From Roseateles oligotrophus (GTDB taxonomy: Bacteria > Pseudomonadota > Gammaproteobacteria > Burkholderiales > Burkholderiaceae_C): 64,000 nt of DNA. Under the pieces are notes generated by a model that ran no database searches, was not told where the DNA came from, and was given only the letters and a program-made list of their open reading frames with translations. Positions within the stretch are counted from its first letter, which is position 1; every line of letters starts with the position of its first letter. Positions 51,359 to 60,431 of the stretch are shown here, one piece after another. The stretch covers positions 62,001 through 126,000 of the forward strand of contig NZ_JAJIRN010000010.1 of NCBI RefSeq assembly GCF_025717515.1, read 5' to 3'. The position numbers and the translations under genes are program-made.

Positions 51359-53017
51359 ATGAAGCTGCCGTTCGCCTATGGTCGTGATCTGGCAACGGCC
51401 GACTTGCTGGCGGCCCTGGTCGTTGCGGTATTGCTGATCCCGCAATGCTTGGCCTATGCGATGTTGGCCGGCCTGCCGCCGCAGATCGGGCTCTATGCCA
51501 GCCTGTTGCCCTTGCTGGCCTATGCCGCTTTGGGCTCCAGTCCGGTATTGGGCATCGGGCCGGTGGCCGTGCTGGCGCTGATGATCGCGCAGGCGCTCGG
51601 GGCATTGCCGGCCGGCGTTAGCCCCGGCGAGGGCGCGCTGGTGCTGGCGGCCGAACTCGGCTTGATCCTGGCCTTGGCCGCCTTGCTGCGCCTGGATGCG
51701 CTGGCTTCGCTGCTGTCGGTGCCGGTGCTGCATGGCTTTGAAACCGGCGCAACCTTGGCGATTGCACTGAGCCAATTACCGGTTCTGCTCGGCAGTTCGG
51801 CCAAGGGCTTCGATCTGCCGACCGTGATGGGCAGCCTCTTGCAAGGTGCGCGACCCTGGCATGGCCCGACCGCCTTGTTGGGCGGTTTGAGCGTCGCGCT
51901 GCTCTTGGCCGGGCGCCGTTGGCTCGGGCCCATGTCCGCACGTTTGGCGCCGCTGCTACTGCTCCTGGCCGCGATGGCGCTGGCGCGGTGGGGCCAGCTG
52001 CAAACCCAAGGCGTGGCCTTGCTGGGCGCGCTGCCCGCGCTGGCCTTGCCCTTGGGCGCTCCGCCGCTGGACGCTGCGCTATGGGCAGCGCTGCTGCCGC
52101 ACGCCTTGCTCCTGGCCTTGATGGCCTATGTCTCCAGCTTGGTGGTGGCCGAGTCGCTGGGGCGGCGCCGCGTCGGCCTGGGCGATGCACGAATCAGCCC
52201 GGCGGCCGAGTTGCGGGGCCTGGCCGGCGCCAATCTGGTGGCGGCCTTCAGCGGCGGCATGCCGGTGGCGGGCAGCTTTTCGCGCAGCGTGCTCACGCAT
52301 GAGGCCGGCGGCCGCACCCGCATGACCGGCGTCTACATCGCCGGCCTGATGGCCTTGGCCTTGTTGTTGCTGGCCGAGCCGCTGGCCTGGCTGCCCAAGT
52401 CGGTGTTGGCAGCCACCATCATGGTGGCGGTGCTGTCGGGGCTGAAGTGGCAGCCCTATGTGGAAGCTTGGGGCTATGCGCGCAGCGAGGCCTTGCTGAT
52501 GTTTGCGGTCACGCTGATCGTGTTGTGCTGGAGTGTGGCGGCCGGCCTGGGGCTGGGCGTGCTGGGCTCGATTGCCCTGCTGCTCAAGCGCACGGCGCGG
52601 CCCCATGTGGCCTTGTTGGGCCGGGTTCCGGGCACCGAGCATTACCGCAATGTCGAGCGTTATGCGGTCGAATGCCAATCCGATGTGATGGGCTTGCGCA
52701 TCGACGAGAGTCTTTTGTTCACGAATGCGCGCAGCCTGGCCGATGTGGTGCAAGGCCATCTGAGCAAGTTCCCCGATGTGCGCCGCGTCGTGATCATGAT
52801 GTCGCCGGTTAACAGCATCGACTTCAGCGGCCTGGAGGCCTTGCGCGAGCTTCACGCCAACCTCAAGCGCCAGGGTGTGCGCTTGGACCTCTCCGAGGTC
52901 AAGGGCCCGGTGCTGGACCTGCTCAAGGCCAGCGACTGGACGCGTTGGTTCGATGGCCAGCTTTTCCTGAGCCACCATCAGGGCATGATGAGTAGCGAGG
53001 ATTGGGTCAGTCCCTGA
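51359..53017 (+). CDS. SulP-family anion transporter with STAS domain
   Basis: 552 residues. About twelve hydrophobic segments with the SulP signature region (QCLAYAMLAGLPPQIGLYASLLPLLAYAALG, GGMPVAGSFSRSVLTHEAGGRT), then a cytoplasmic STAS domain from about 440 (VVIMMSPVNSIDFSGLEALREL). Imports sulfate, bicarbonate or another anion by homology; specificity cannot be read. ATG at 51359 lies 13 bp after the second cyclase; the in-frame start at 51287 lies inside it. Confidence 0.88.
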   Translation: MKLPFAYGRDLATADLLAALVVAVLLIPQCLAYAMLAGLPPQIGLYASLLPLLAYAALGSSPVLGIGPVAVLALMIAQALGALPAGVSPGEGALVLAAELGLILALAALLRLDALASLLSVPVLHGFETGATLAIALSQLPVLLGSSAKGFDLPTVMGSLLQGARPWHGPTALLGGLSVALLLAGRRWLGPMSARLAPLLLLLAAMALARWGQLQTQGVALLGALPALALPLGAPPLDAALWAALLPHALLLALMAYVSSLVVAESLGRRRVGLGDARISPAAELRGLAGANLVAAFSGGMPVAGSFSRSVLTHEAGGRTRMTGVYIAGLMALALLLLAEPLAWLPKSVLAATIMVAVLSGLKWQPYVEAWGYARSEALLMFAVTLIVLCWSVAAGLGLGVLGSIALLLKRTARPHVALLGRVPGTEHYRNVERYAVECQSDVMGLRIDESLLFTNARSLADVVQGHLSKFPDVRRVVIMMSPVNSIDFSGLEALRELHANLKRQGVRLDLSEVKGPVLDLLKASDWTRWFDGQLFLSHHQGMMSSEDWVSP

Positions 53018-53070
53018 ACTGTTCCGATCAGTGCTGCTTTGTATTGTTGGCGACTTGTTCTCTCTCATCC

Positions 53071-53108
53071 ACTGCAGCTTGGCCCAGAAATTCCGCCCAA
53101 GCTGCAGT
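53071..53108. repeat. Inverted repeat between sulP and fic
   Basis: Perfect 12-bp arms ACTGCAGCTTGG / CCAAGCTGCAGT with a 14-nt loop, 53 bp after the SulP stop. No T-run follows, so it may be a processing or stability hairpin, or a remnant of a mobile or BIME-like element. It precedes an AT-rich stretch (53208-53250) before fic. Confidence 0.5.
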
Positions 53109-53283
53109 TGCTCGCCCCACGCAAAGCCGGCGAGATGGAATTTCGGAGACCTGACCCTCAGGCGCCATCAATAGCGGGTGCCGTGGCCGTGTTTTGTGCG
53201 CGCAATAGTTCGCAAATTTTCTCGTAATTTGTCTAAATATATATATGCAACAATGGTTTAGGTGAATTACGGAGTACGCATAA

Positions 53284-54483
53284 ATGTCCGCGCTATATGA
53301 CGCACCTCACCAGTTCGAGCCGCTCTTGCCCTCGGCGGCGCGCCAAGAACCATTGCTGGCCAAGGCGCATGATCTTGCGCGGGCTGCTACGGCGCTTTCG
53401 AGTCAAGCTGTTGCCGCAGACCTTCGTGGCTTGTTGCGGGCCATGAACTCGTACTATTCGAATCGCATTGAGGGCCAGCATACGCGGCCCTACGAGCTGG
53501 AGCAGGCACTTCGCCAGGACTTCTCTCGCGACGCGAAGTTGGCGGCGCGCCAGCGCCTGGCTATCGCGCATATCGATGCAGAAGCAGAGCTTGAGGCGCG
53601 CTATATCGGGGATGCCGGGGCTGCTGCCCTGTATGCCCCCGCAGCCGTTGCCGAGATTCACAGCGTGCTGTTTTCTCGGCTGCCGCCAGGTGACTTGGCG
53701 ACCGGTGAAGGCGCCGCAATCGAACCCGGGCAATTCAGGACGAGAGAAGTAAGCGTTGGCCGGCATATTGCCCCGACCGTGAAAAGTCTCGATGCCTTCC
53801 TCACGCGCTGGGCTCAGGTCTACGGCGGGGTGCGGCGTGGGGAGGCAGCCTTGCTCGCGATGGCTGCGGCTCATCAGCGGCTCGGATGGATTCACCCCTT
53901 CGTTGACGGCAATGGGCGGGTCATGCGCCTGCACACGCACACGCTGTTGAGTGCCTTGGGGTACACGGGAGGCCTTTGGTCGCCATTACGCGGTTTTGCG
54001 AGATCGGTTGAGCGCTATTACGCCTTGCTGGCTGCGGCGGACGAGTCGCGCCGTGGTGATCTGGATGGACGAGGGAACCTCAGTGAGGCGGCACTGGTCG
54101 ACTGGATCGACTACGTGCTGGACGTTTGCCTGGATCAGGTGGGCTTTATGAAAGGGATGCTCAGCCTGGGCACGATCGAGCGGCGGATAGCTGCTTGCCT
54201 GAGTTTCGAGCAAGAAACCTTGAGAAGCGGCGTCAGAGTCGAGGCGCTTCGTCCGCTTCACTACTTGTTCTTGAGCGGTGCGGAGATCGAGCGCGGTGAG
54301 TTCAAACGGATGACAGGTCTTGGCGAGCGAACGGCCGTCAGCCTCTTGACTGCATTGGTTCGGCGCGGCTTGCTGCGCAGCGACACGGTCCAGGGCAAGG
54401 TCCGCTTTGGCTTGCCACTGCATGCGCTGCGCTTCTATTTTCCGGCCTTGTGGCCGGAAGCAGAGGCCGATGTGCCGACTTGA
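53284..54483 (+). CDS. Fic-family AMPylase, auto-inhibited class II type
   Basis: 399 residues. Fic core HPFVDGNGR at 204-212 has all catalytic residues (His, the FxDGNGR loop), so it can transfer AMP. The N-terminal inhibitory motif SNRIEG at 59-64 fits (S/T)xxxE(G/N), meaning activity is auto-repressed without a trigger. A C-terminal winged-helix-like region (TGLGERTAVSLLTALVRRGLL) is typical of chromosomal Fic proteins. Start has GGAG 9 nt upstream. The AT-rich upstream stretch suggests lateral acquisition. Target proteins unknown. Confidence 0.9.
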   Translation: MSALYDAPHQFEPLLPSAARQEPLLAKAHDLARAATALSSQAVAADLRGLLRAMNSYYSNRIEGQHTRPYELEQALRQDFSRDAKLAARQRLAIAHIDAEAELEARYIGDAGAAALYAPAAVAEIHSVLFSRLPPGDLATGEGAAIEPGQFRTREVSVGRHIAPTVKSLDAFLTRWAQVYGGVRRGEAALLAMAAAHQRLGWIHPFVDGNGRVMRLHTHTLLSALGYTGGLWSPLRGFARSVERYYALLAAADESRRGDLDGRGNLSEAALVDWIDYVLDVCLDQVGFMKGMLSLGTIERRIAACLSFEQETLRSGVRVEALRPLHYLFLSGAEIERGEFKRMTGLGERTAVSLLTALVRRGLLRSDTVQGKVRFGLPLHALRFYFPALWPEAEADVPT

Positions 54484-54628
54484 TCCGGGCGGGGCTCGGC
54501 TTGTGTGCGCCGATCTGAGGGCCGGCGCCTCATCATCACGCGCGGCGCCAACCGCCGCCGTCACTGGCTTGCTTGAGGGATCTTGACCCGATCGCACGGC
54601 TGGGCTGGGGCAACGGTCGCGCCGAAGG

Positions 54629-56626
54629 TCAACCCCTCAGCAACTTCTCCTCCGCCAGCGCCAGCGCCTCGGGCACACCCGACAGCACCAAGGTGTCACC
54701 AGCATTCAGCAATAACTTGTCATCCGCCGCCACCACCGCCCCATTGGCGCGCCGCACCGACACCACCGACACATCGCCCGCGTGCAAAGCCAGCAAGCCC
54801 AGCGCCTGATGCACATAGGCGCTGCTCGCCGGCAGCGTGACGGTGCGCAGACGCGCATGATGGCGCTCCTCGGCGGTGTCATCGTCGGCACCGTGGAAGT
54901 AGCCGCGCAGCAATCCATAACGGGCATCCCGTGCGTCACGCGTGAGTCGGATGACGCGCCGCATCGGCACGCCGACCAGCGCCAGCGCATGGCTGGCCAA
55001 CATCAGTGAACCTTCGATCGCCTCGGGCACGACCTCGGTAGCGCCCGCCGCGCGCAGGCGCTCCAGGTCACGGTCGTCGATCGTGCGCACGATCACCGGC
55101 ACCTGCGGCGCATGTTGCTGCACCAGATGCAAGATCTTCAATGCCGAGGGCGTGTCGGGGTAGCTGATCACCACCGCGCTGGCACGCGCAAGGCCCGCCG
55201 CCATCAGGCTTTGCAGGCGCGCCGCGTCGCCGAACACAACGCTCTGGCCGGCCGCCGCCGCTTGGCGGACGCGGTCGGGGTCGAGGTCCAGCGCCATATA
55301 GGGGATGTTCTCCCCCTCCAGCAAGCGCGCCAGATTCTGGCCGCTGCGGCCGTAGCCGCAGATGATCACATGGCTCTCGGCCTTGAAGGCTTTTTTGGCA
55401 ATAGTGGTCAGCTGCAAGGACTGCATCATCCAGTCACTGCTGGACAGCTTCATCACGATGCGGTTGCTGTACATGATCAAGAAGGGCGAGGCCAACATCG
55501 ATAGCACCATGCCGGCCAAGACTGGGCTGACATATTGCGGCGCCACCAGTTGATGCTGGGCGCCCAGCGTCAGGATCACAAAGCCGAATTCGCCCGCCTG
55601 CGCCAGGTAGAGGCCGGTGCGCAGCGCCACGCCGGTGGGGGCCTTGAAAAGCCAGGACAGGCCGGCGATCAGGCCGAACTTGACCAGCACCGGCAACACA
55701 CTCAGCAGCACAACCAACCACCATTGATCGACCAGGGTGTGCCAGTCCAGCTTCATGCCTATGGTGATGAAAAACAGGCCCAGCAAGACATCGTGAAAAG
55801 GCCGGATATCGGTCTCCACCTGGTGCTTGAATTCGGTCTCGGCGATCAGCATGCCGGCCACAAACGCGCCCAGCGCCAGCGACAGCCCCATATGCTCGGT
55901 CAACCAGGCCAGGCCCAGCGTGACCAGCAGCAGATTGAGCATGAATAACTCATCGCTCTTGTGGCTGGCCACGCGGGTCAACCACCAGCGCATCACTTTT
56001 TGCCCGCCGACCAACAATATCGTCAGCAGCAGCACCGCCTTGATGGTGGCCCAGGCGAGCGATTCGGCCATCTCGGTGCCGCCGCTGTTCAAGGCCGGGA
56101 TCATCACCAGCAGCGGCACCACGGCCAGATCCTGAAAGATCAGCACGCCGATCACGCGCCGGCCATGCTCGCTCTCCAGCTCCAGGCGCTCGGCCATCAG
56201 CTTTGCCACGATGGCCGTGCTGCTCATCGCCATCGCCGCACCCAGCACCAACGCGCCCTTCCAGTCCAGACCCCAACTGCTGCCCATAACGCTGAAAACC
56301 CAGGTCAGCAAGGCCTGCAGGCCGACCGCCCCGACGATGGTGATGACGACCTGCCACAGCCCCAGGCCAAACACCAGCCTCCTCATGCTGTAGAGCTTGG
56401 GCAGATTGAACTCCAGCCCGATCACGAACATCAGGAAGACCACGCCGAACTCGGCCAGATAGCGGATGCTGGCGGTGTCGCCGGCCAGCGCCAGCGCGTT
56501 CGGCCCGACCAAGACGCCAACCACCAGATAGCCCAACATCGGCGGCAGCTTGAGTGAACGGCAAACCACCACGCCCAGCACCGAGGCGACGAGGTACAAC
56601 AGAGCGAGATCAAGCGAGGTCAGCAT
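54629..56626 (-). CDS. KefB/YbaL-type cation:proton antiporter
   Basis: 665 residues. Twelve or so membrane helices of the CPA2 Na+/H+ exchanger domain (GYLVVGVLVGPNALAL, FVIGLEFNLPKL, LGAAMAMSSTAIVAKLM, LGAFVAGMLIAETEFKHQ), then a TrkA-N Rossmann domain (HVIICGYGRSGQNLARLL) and a TrkA-C domain. K+ or Na+ for H+ exchange at the inner membrane is inferred. Start MLTSLDLALLY at 56626; the ORF start at 56740 overlaps the next gene and lacks homologous sequence. Confidence 0.9.
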   Translation of the reverse strand: MLTSLDLALLYLVASVLGVVVCRSLKLPPMLGYLVVGVLVGPNALALAGDTASIRYLAEFGVVFLMFVIGLEFNLPKLYSMRRLVFGLGLWQVVITIVGAVGLQALLTWVFSVMGSSWGLDWKGALVLGAAMAMSSTAIVAKLMAERLELESEHGRRVIGVLIFQDLAVVPLLVMIPALNSGGTEMAESLAWATIKAVLLLTILLVGGQKVMRWWLTRVASHKSDELFMLNLLLVTLGLAWLTEHMGLSLALGAFVAGMLIAETEFKHQVETDIRPFHDVLLGLFFITIGMKLDWHTLVDQWWLVVLLSVLPVLVKFGLIAGLSWLFKAPTGVALRTGLYLAQAGEFGFVILTLGAQHQLVAPQYVSPVLAGMVLSMLASPFLIMYSNRIVMKLSSSDWMMQSLQLTTIAKKAFKAESHVIICGYGRSGQNLARLLEGENIPYMALDLDPDRVRQAAAAGQSVVFGDAARLQSLMAAGLARASAVVISYPDTPSALKILHLVQQHAPQVPVIVRTIDDRDLERLRAAGATEVVPEAIEGSLMLASHALALVGVPMRRVIRLTRDARDARYGLLRGYFHGADDDTAEERHHARLRTVTLPASSAYVHQALGLLALHAGDVSVVSVRRANGAVVAADDKLLLNAGDTLVLSGVPEALALAEEKLLRG

Positions 56627-56667
56627 GGCCGCTATATTAAGCGGCACCGGACCCGCGCCGGAGCAGC

Positions 56668-58170
56668 TTAGCGCCGGCGACGTCGCAGCGCCACGCCCAG
56701 ACTCAGCAGCAGTAGCGCTGCAGCCGGCAGCAAGGGCCAATCACCCCAGCGCGTATAGAAGGTCGGCAATTGCTGTGTCGGGGCCTGCGCCAGCAGAATC
56801 CCCTCGCTATCGCCTTGCGCGCCGATGGCTGCACGCTGGCGGCCGAGCGCATCAAACAGCATCGAGCTGCCGCCCTCGACCGGCCGCAGCAAGGCCATGC
56901 CGCCCTCGATCGCGCGCAGCCTGGCCATCAGCGTGTGATAGGGGTCGATGCCGCGCCAGTCCCCCGAGGGCAGCAGCACCAAGCCGGCTCCGGCGCGGGC
57001 CTGCTCACGCGCCTGCGACGGGAAATCGTAGTCATAGCAGATGGCGCCCGCCGCCTTGCCCCAGGGGCGCTGCAGCACCGGCATCGGGCCGCTGCCGACC
57101 ATGACGGGCTCGCCCGGCGCCGGCTTGTGCTTGCGATAGACCAGCAGGCCGGCGCCATCCGGGCCGAACCACTCGAACTTGTTGTCAAGCAGCAGCGGCG
57201 ATGTTTGCGTGATCACGACATAGGCCATCAGCAGCTCGACACCATGCCTGCGCGCAAAATCCGCGGCCCGTTCGCGCAGCGCCGCTTCCTGGGCGGGTTC
57301 CACCTGCACCGCGCCTTCGCTCCAGACCAGCAGCTTGGCGCCACGCTGAGCCGCCAGTTCGCTGCGGGCGAACATGTCTTCTTGGCGCAGCCGGGCACGC
57401 TCGGCTCGACTGGCCGGCGCCGGCTGATCGCTCGTCGGACGCTGGCCCACCACGCCGGCCACGGCCAGGGTCGGCCCCATCTCCAGCCGATCAAGCCGCC
57501 AAACGCCCCAGCCCAAGGCCAGCAGCAGGCACAACAGCGCTGCGGCCAAATGCGCCCAAGCGGCACGCAAGCCACGGCCGCTTTGCGTCAGTACAGCGGC
57601 CAGGCTGGCGGCGACCCAAGCCATCAAGGCGCCGATCAAACTCAGGCCACCCAGCGACGCCAGTTGCAGCAGCGGCAGGTTCTCCAGCTGCGAATTGGCG
57701 CTGACACCCCAGGCCCCGGTCGGGCTGCCGACGACGCTGCCCCAGTCCATCAACGTGGCCAGCGCCACATAGACATAAATGCCCCAGATTGGCCCCAGGC
57801 GGCGCTGCAGGGCGGCCCAGGCCAGCCACATCAAACCCGTGATCAGGCCGACCGGAACGCCGATCGCCACGGCCATGCTGTAGGGCATCGGTGCGCTGAT
57901 GATCTTGAGGGTTTGCAGCGTCAGCGCCAGCGTCGCGCAGCCGAGCAAGAGCAGGCCGGCGCGCCAGCCACGCAGGCGCTCGGCGGCGATCAGCCAGGGC
58001 ACCGGCGCGAGCCAGCCCAGCAAGGCGATATTCCAGCGGTGCTGGGTCAAAACCATCAGCAGGGTGCCGATCAAGAGCCAGGCCGCCAGCGGCAGGCGAG
58101 CGGCGAGGCTGGCGTCGGCTTTGGCCTTGATGGGAGAGTGCGGCTCTGCACTCCAGTTGTGTTCGCTCAT
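56668..58170 (-). CDS. Apolipoprotein N-acyltransferase-like protein (second-locus Lnt)
   Basis: 500 residues. Six to seven N-terminal membrane helices, then a carbon-nitrogen hydrolase domain with the triad Glu in LVWSEGAVQV, Lys in YRKHKPAPGEP and Cys in GAICYDYDFPS, and a last helix followed by RRRR. This is the Lnt architecture, so N-acylation of lipoproteins or a related acyl transfer is likely. It is not next to ybeX or other usual lnt neighbours, so it may be an accessory paralogue. Co-oriented with the antiporter, 41 bp upstream of it. Confidence 0.8.
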   Translation of the reverse strand: MSEHNWSAEPHSPIKAKADASLAARLPLAAWLLIGTLLMVLTQHRWNIALLGWLAPVPWLIAAERLRGWRAGLLLLGCATLALTLQTLKIISAPMPYSMAVAIGVPVGLITGLMWLAWAALQRRLGPIWGIYVYVALATLMDWGSVVGSPTGAWGVSANSQLENLPLLQLASLGGLSLIGALMAWVAASLAAVLTQSGRGLRAAWAHLAAALLCLLLALGWGVWRLDRLEMGPTLAVAGVVGQRPTSDQPAPASRAERARLRQEDMFARSELAAQRGAKLLVWSEGAVQVEPAQEAALRERAADFARRHGVELLMAYVVITQTSPLLLDNKFEWFGPDGAGLLVYRKHKPAPGEPVMVGSGPMPVLQRPWGKAAGAICYDYDFPSQAREQARAGAGLVLLPSGDWRGIDPYHTLMARLRAIEGGMALLRPVEGGSSMLFDALGRQRAAIGAQGDSEGILLAQAPTQQLPTFYTRWGDWPLLPAAALLLLSLGVALRRRRR

Positions 58171-58300
58171 GGCTATCGGTCTCACGGCTGGCGTTGAAAG
58201 GACGTCAGCTTAGGCAGACCGTTCGGCCGGGTCAGTAGCGATGCGACCGGGCGGCGCCGGGCGGCGCGAAACAGCTCGAACAGGCCGCGAGTTGCAGCGC

Positions 58301-58549
58301 CTATTTCGGCGCCAAACCCTGATCGTCGAGTCGCAACAACAACTCGGTACGGCGCTCGCGCGCCACCTCGCGCCAATCGAGATCGTCTTGAGCGCCGATC
58401 AGCGCGTAGAGCAGATTCATACTGGCGCCCGGCCATTGCTGCTTGAGCCGGGCATAGAGCTCGATGGCATCCTGCGCGCGCAAGTCGTTCAGGCTGTGCA
58501 CGCCCAGGGCCGCCAGTTGCGCGCGGCTCTTGGGCCCGAGGCCGCGCAT
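58301..58549 (-). CDS. TfoX C-terminal-domain protein
   Basis: 82 residues. MRGLGPKSRAQLAALGVHSLNDL (helix-hairpin-helix-like) and YALIGAQDDLDWREVARERR match the TfoX/Sxy C-terminal domain. Lacks the N-terminal TfoX domain, as do many stand-alone proteins; the role is uncertain and competence regulation should not be assumed. Start at 58549 lies 4 bp after the VOC stop; the ORF start at 58606 is inside the VOC gene. Confidence 0.82.
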   Translation of the reverse strand: MRGLGPKSRAQLAALGVHSLNDLRAQDAIELYARLKQQWPGASMNLLYALIGAQDDLDWREVARERRTELLLRLDDQGLAPK

Positions 58550-58553
58550 AGCG

Positions 58554-58943
58554 TCAGCCCATCGCCGTGCACAACTCCACCAGCGTGCCGTCCGGGCAGC
58601 GCACATAGGCGACCGTCTGGCCCCAGGGTTTGGTTTTTGGAGGATTCAGGCCGACAGCACCCGCCTTGACTGCGCGCTCGAAAGCGGCCGCCACGTCCTC
58701 GCAGACCAGGCCAATTTCCAGCCCCAAGGGCGCGGCGCTGCTACCGGCGGCGACATAGTCGCGGCCGACGCTCTCGCGCGCGGTCGCGTGGTCGACAAAG
58801 GCCAAGGCGGTGGCGCCGGTTTCGAGCTCGCCATAACTGCCCGATTCATGCAAAAAGCGCGTGCTCAAACCGAAGGCCGCCTCGAAAAAGGCCAGCGACG
58901 CGGCCACATCGGCGACGTAAACAATCGTGTAAGCGAATTTCAT
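58554..58943 (-). CDS. VOC/glyoxalase-bleomycin-resistance family protein
   Basis: 129 residues with paired beta-alpha-beta-beta-beta units: MKFAYTIVYVADVAASLAFFEAAFGLSTR and VRCPDGTLVELCTAMG. Metal-dependent lyase, dioxygenase or binding protein; substrate unknown. The ATG at 58943 has AAGGGAT upstream. A 642-codon open frame that continues to 60482 is an antisense shadow of the M16 peptidase and not an N-terminal extension. Confidence 0.88.
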   Translation of the reverse strand: MKFAYTIVYVADVAASLAFFEAAFGLSTRFLHESGSYGELETGATALAFVDHATARESVGRDYVAAGSSAAPLGLEIGLVCEDVAAAFERAVKAGAVGLNPPKTKPWGQTVAYVRCPDGTLVELCTAMG

Positions 58944-59036
58944 GACATCTATCCCTTGAAGAAGGCCTGATCTTGCATGATCTTGCCAGCAGGCTGCTGC
59001 CAACGCTATGTCAGCAGCGCAGATATGCTTGGGGTC

Positions 59037-60431
59037 ATGAACGCAGTTGTGATGAAGCGCGTATTTTCCGGTCGCCGCCGAGGCCTGCTTCAGGCCGGCG
59101 CCGCCATGGCCGCGCTGTACGGTTTGGGGGCATGGGCAGGTCAGGCGCAAATACCGGCCTTGCGTATGCGCAGACAAGTTTTGGCCAATGGCCTGGAGTT
59201 CGTCTCGGTGCCCGCCGCCGGCGCCTCGGTCAGCGTACAGGTCTGGTATCGGGTCGGGGCAAAGGATGACCCGGCCGGGCGCAGCGGCTTCGCCCACCTG
59301 TTTGAGCACATGATGTTCAAAAGCACGCGCCATATGGCCAACGAGCAATTCGACCGCATGACGGAGGACGTTGGCGGCAAAAACAATGCCTTCACCGCCG
59401 AAGACATGACGGCCTATCACTGCGTCGTGCCGGCCAACCATCTGGAACCGATTTTGTGGGCCGAGGCCGAGCGGATGTCCAATCTGAACGTGGCCCAATC
59501 CCACTTCGACAGCGAGCGCGCCGTCGTCAAAGAGGAATACGCCCAAAGCGTGTTGAGCGAGCCCTATGGCCGGCTTTTCAATGCCGTGGCCGGCTATGGC
59601 TACCAAGCACACCCCTACCGGCGGCCGGTGATCGGCAATATCGAGGATCTTGACGCGGCCACCTTGACCGACCTCAGCGAGTTCCACGCCAACTATTACC
59701 GCCCGGACAACGCCGTCCTGGTCGTCGCCGGCGCCTTCGACCAAGCCCTGCTGGACGCTGCGGTAGAGCATTACTTCGGCAGCATCCCGCGGCCAACGCG
59801 GCCGATTCCGCGCAACCGGTTGGTCGAGCCAAGGCGCCTGCGCGATGAAACCCATCAGCTGCAGGCGCCACAAGCTCCGCTGCCGGCCGCCTTGTTGATC
59901 TGGCAAGGGCCGCGCGCCGACAGCCCCGACGCCACCGTCTGGCAATTGGCGCAAGGCCTGCTTGCCTTGGGCGACTCTGCCCGCTTGAACGAGGGCTTGG
60001 TGTACCGCGATCAGTTGGCGCAAAGCACCGGTTTTGAGGCTCAGTTGAACGCGGAGGCCGGCTTGCTGGTGGCGCATGCGATGGCTGCAGGCGGGCAAAC
60101 CGCCGCCGGTCTGGTTGCGCCCTTGGCGCGCGAAGTGGGGCGCTTGGCCGAGGAGCCGATCAGCGAGCGCGAGTTGGACAAGGTCAAGACGCAATTGCTG
60201 ACGGCCGGGCTGATCAAACGGCAGACCGCGCAAGGTTTGGCCGAGTTGGTGGGAATGGCCGCGACCCTGCGTGGCGATGCCAGCGCAGCCGGCCGCGACC
60301 TGGCCGCATTGCAGGCGGTCACGGCCGCCGATGTGCAGCGGGTGGTGCGGCGAGATATTCAGCATGGCGCGCGCGTGACGCTGCTCTATGGCCCGCAGAC
60401 CAAGGCCAAACCGTCGGGGACCAAGGCATGA
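59037..60431 (+). CDS. M16 zinc peptidase, catalytic subunit
   Basis: 464 residues. Exported: hydrophobic leader (RRRGLLQAGAAMAALYGLGAWAGQA). Zinc motif HLFEH at 87-91 and distal Glu in VVKEEYAQ at 167 complete the HxxEH-x75-E signature of pitrilysins. The start at 59037 is chosen among 59037 and 59052. Overlaps the partner gene by 4 bp. Degrades peptides in the periplasm or processes a partner; substrate unknown. Confidence 0.92.
   Translation: MNAVVMKRVFSGRRRGLLQAGAAMAALYGLGAWAGQAQIPALRMRRQVLANGLEFVSVPAAGASVSVQVWYRVGAKDDPAGRSGFAHLFEHMMFKSTRHMANEQFDRMTEDVGGKNNAFTAEDMTAYHCVVPANHLEPILWAEAERMSNLNVAQSHFDSERAVVKEEYAQSVLSEPYGRLFNAVAGYGYQAHPYRRPVIGNIEDLDAATLTDLSEFHANYYRPDNAVLVVAGAFDQALLDAAVEHYFGSIPRPTRPIPRNRLVEPRRLRDETHQLQAPQAPLPAALLIWQGPRADSPDATVWQLAQGLLALGDSARLNEGLVYRDQLAQSTGFEAQLNAEAGLLVAHAMAAGGQTAAGLVAPLAREVGRLAEEPISERELDKVKTQLLTAGLIKRQTAQGLAELVGMAATLRGDASAAGRDLAALQAVTAADVQRVVRRDIQHGARVTLLYGPQTKAKPSGTKA

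Noticed and set aside
53213-53231. CAAATT-N7-AATTTG inverted repeat before fic considered as an operator
   Set aside because: Only six-base arms in an AT-rich stretch where such pairs are expected by chance; no second copy seen.
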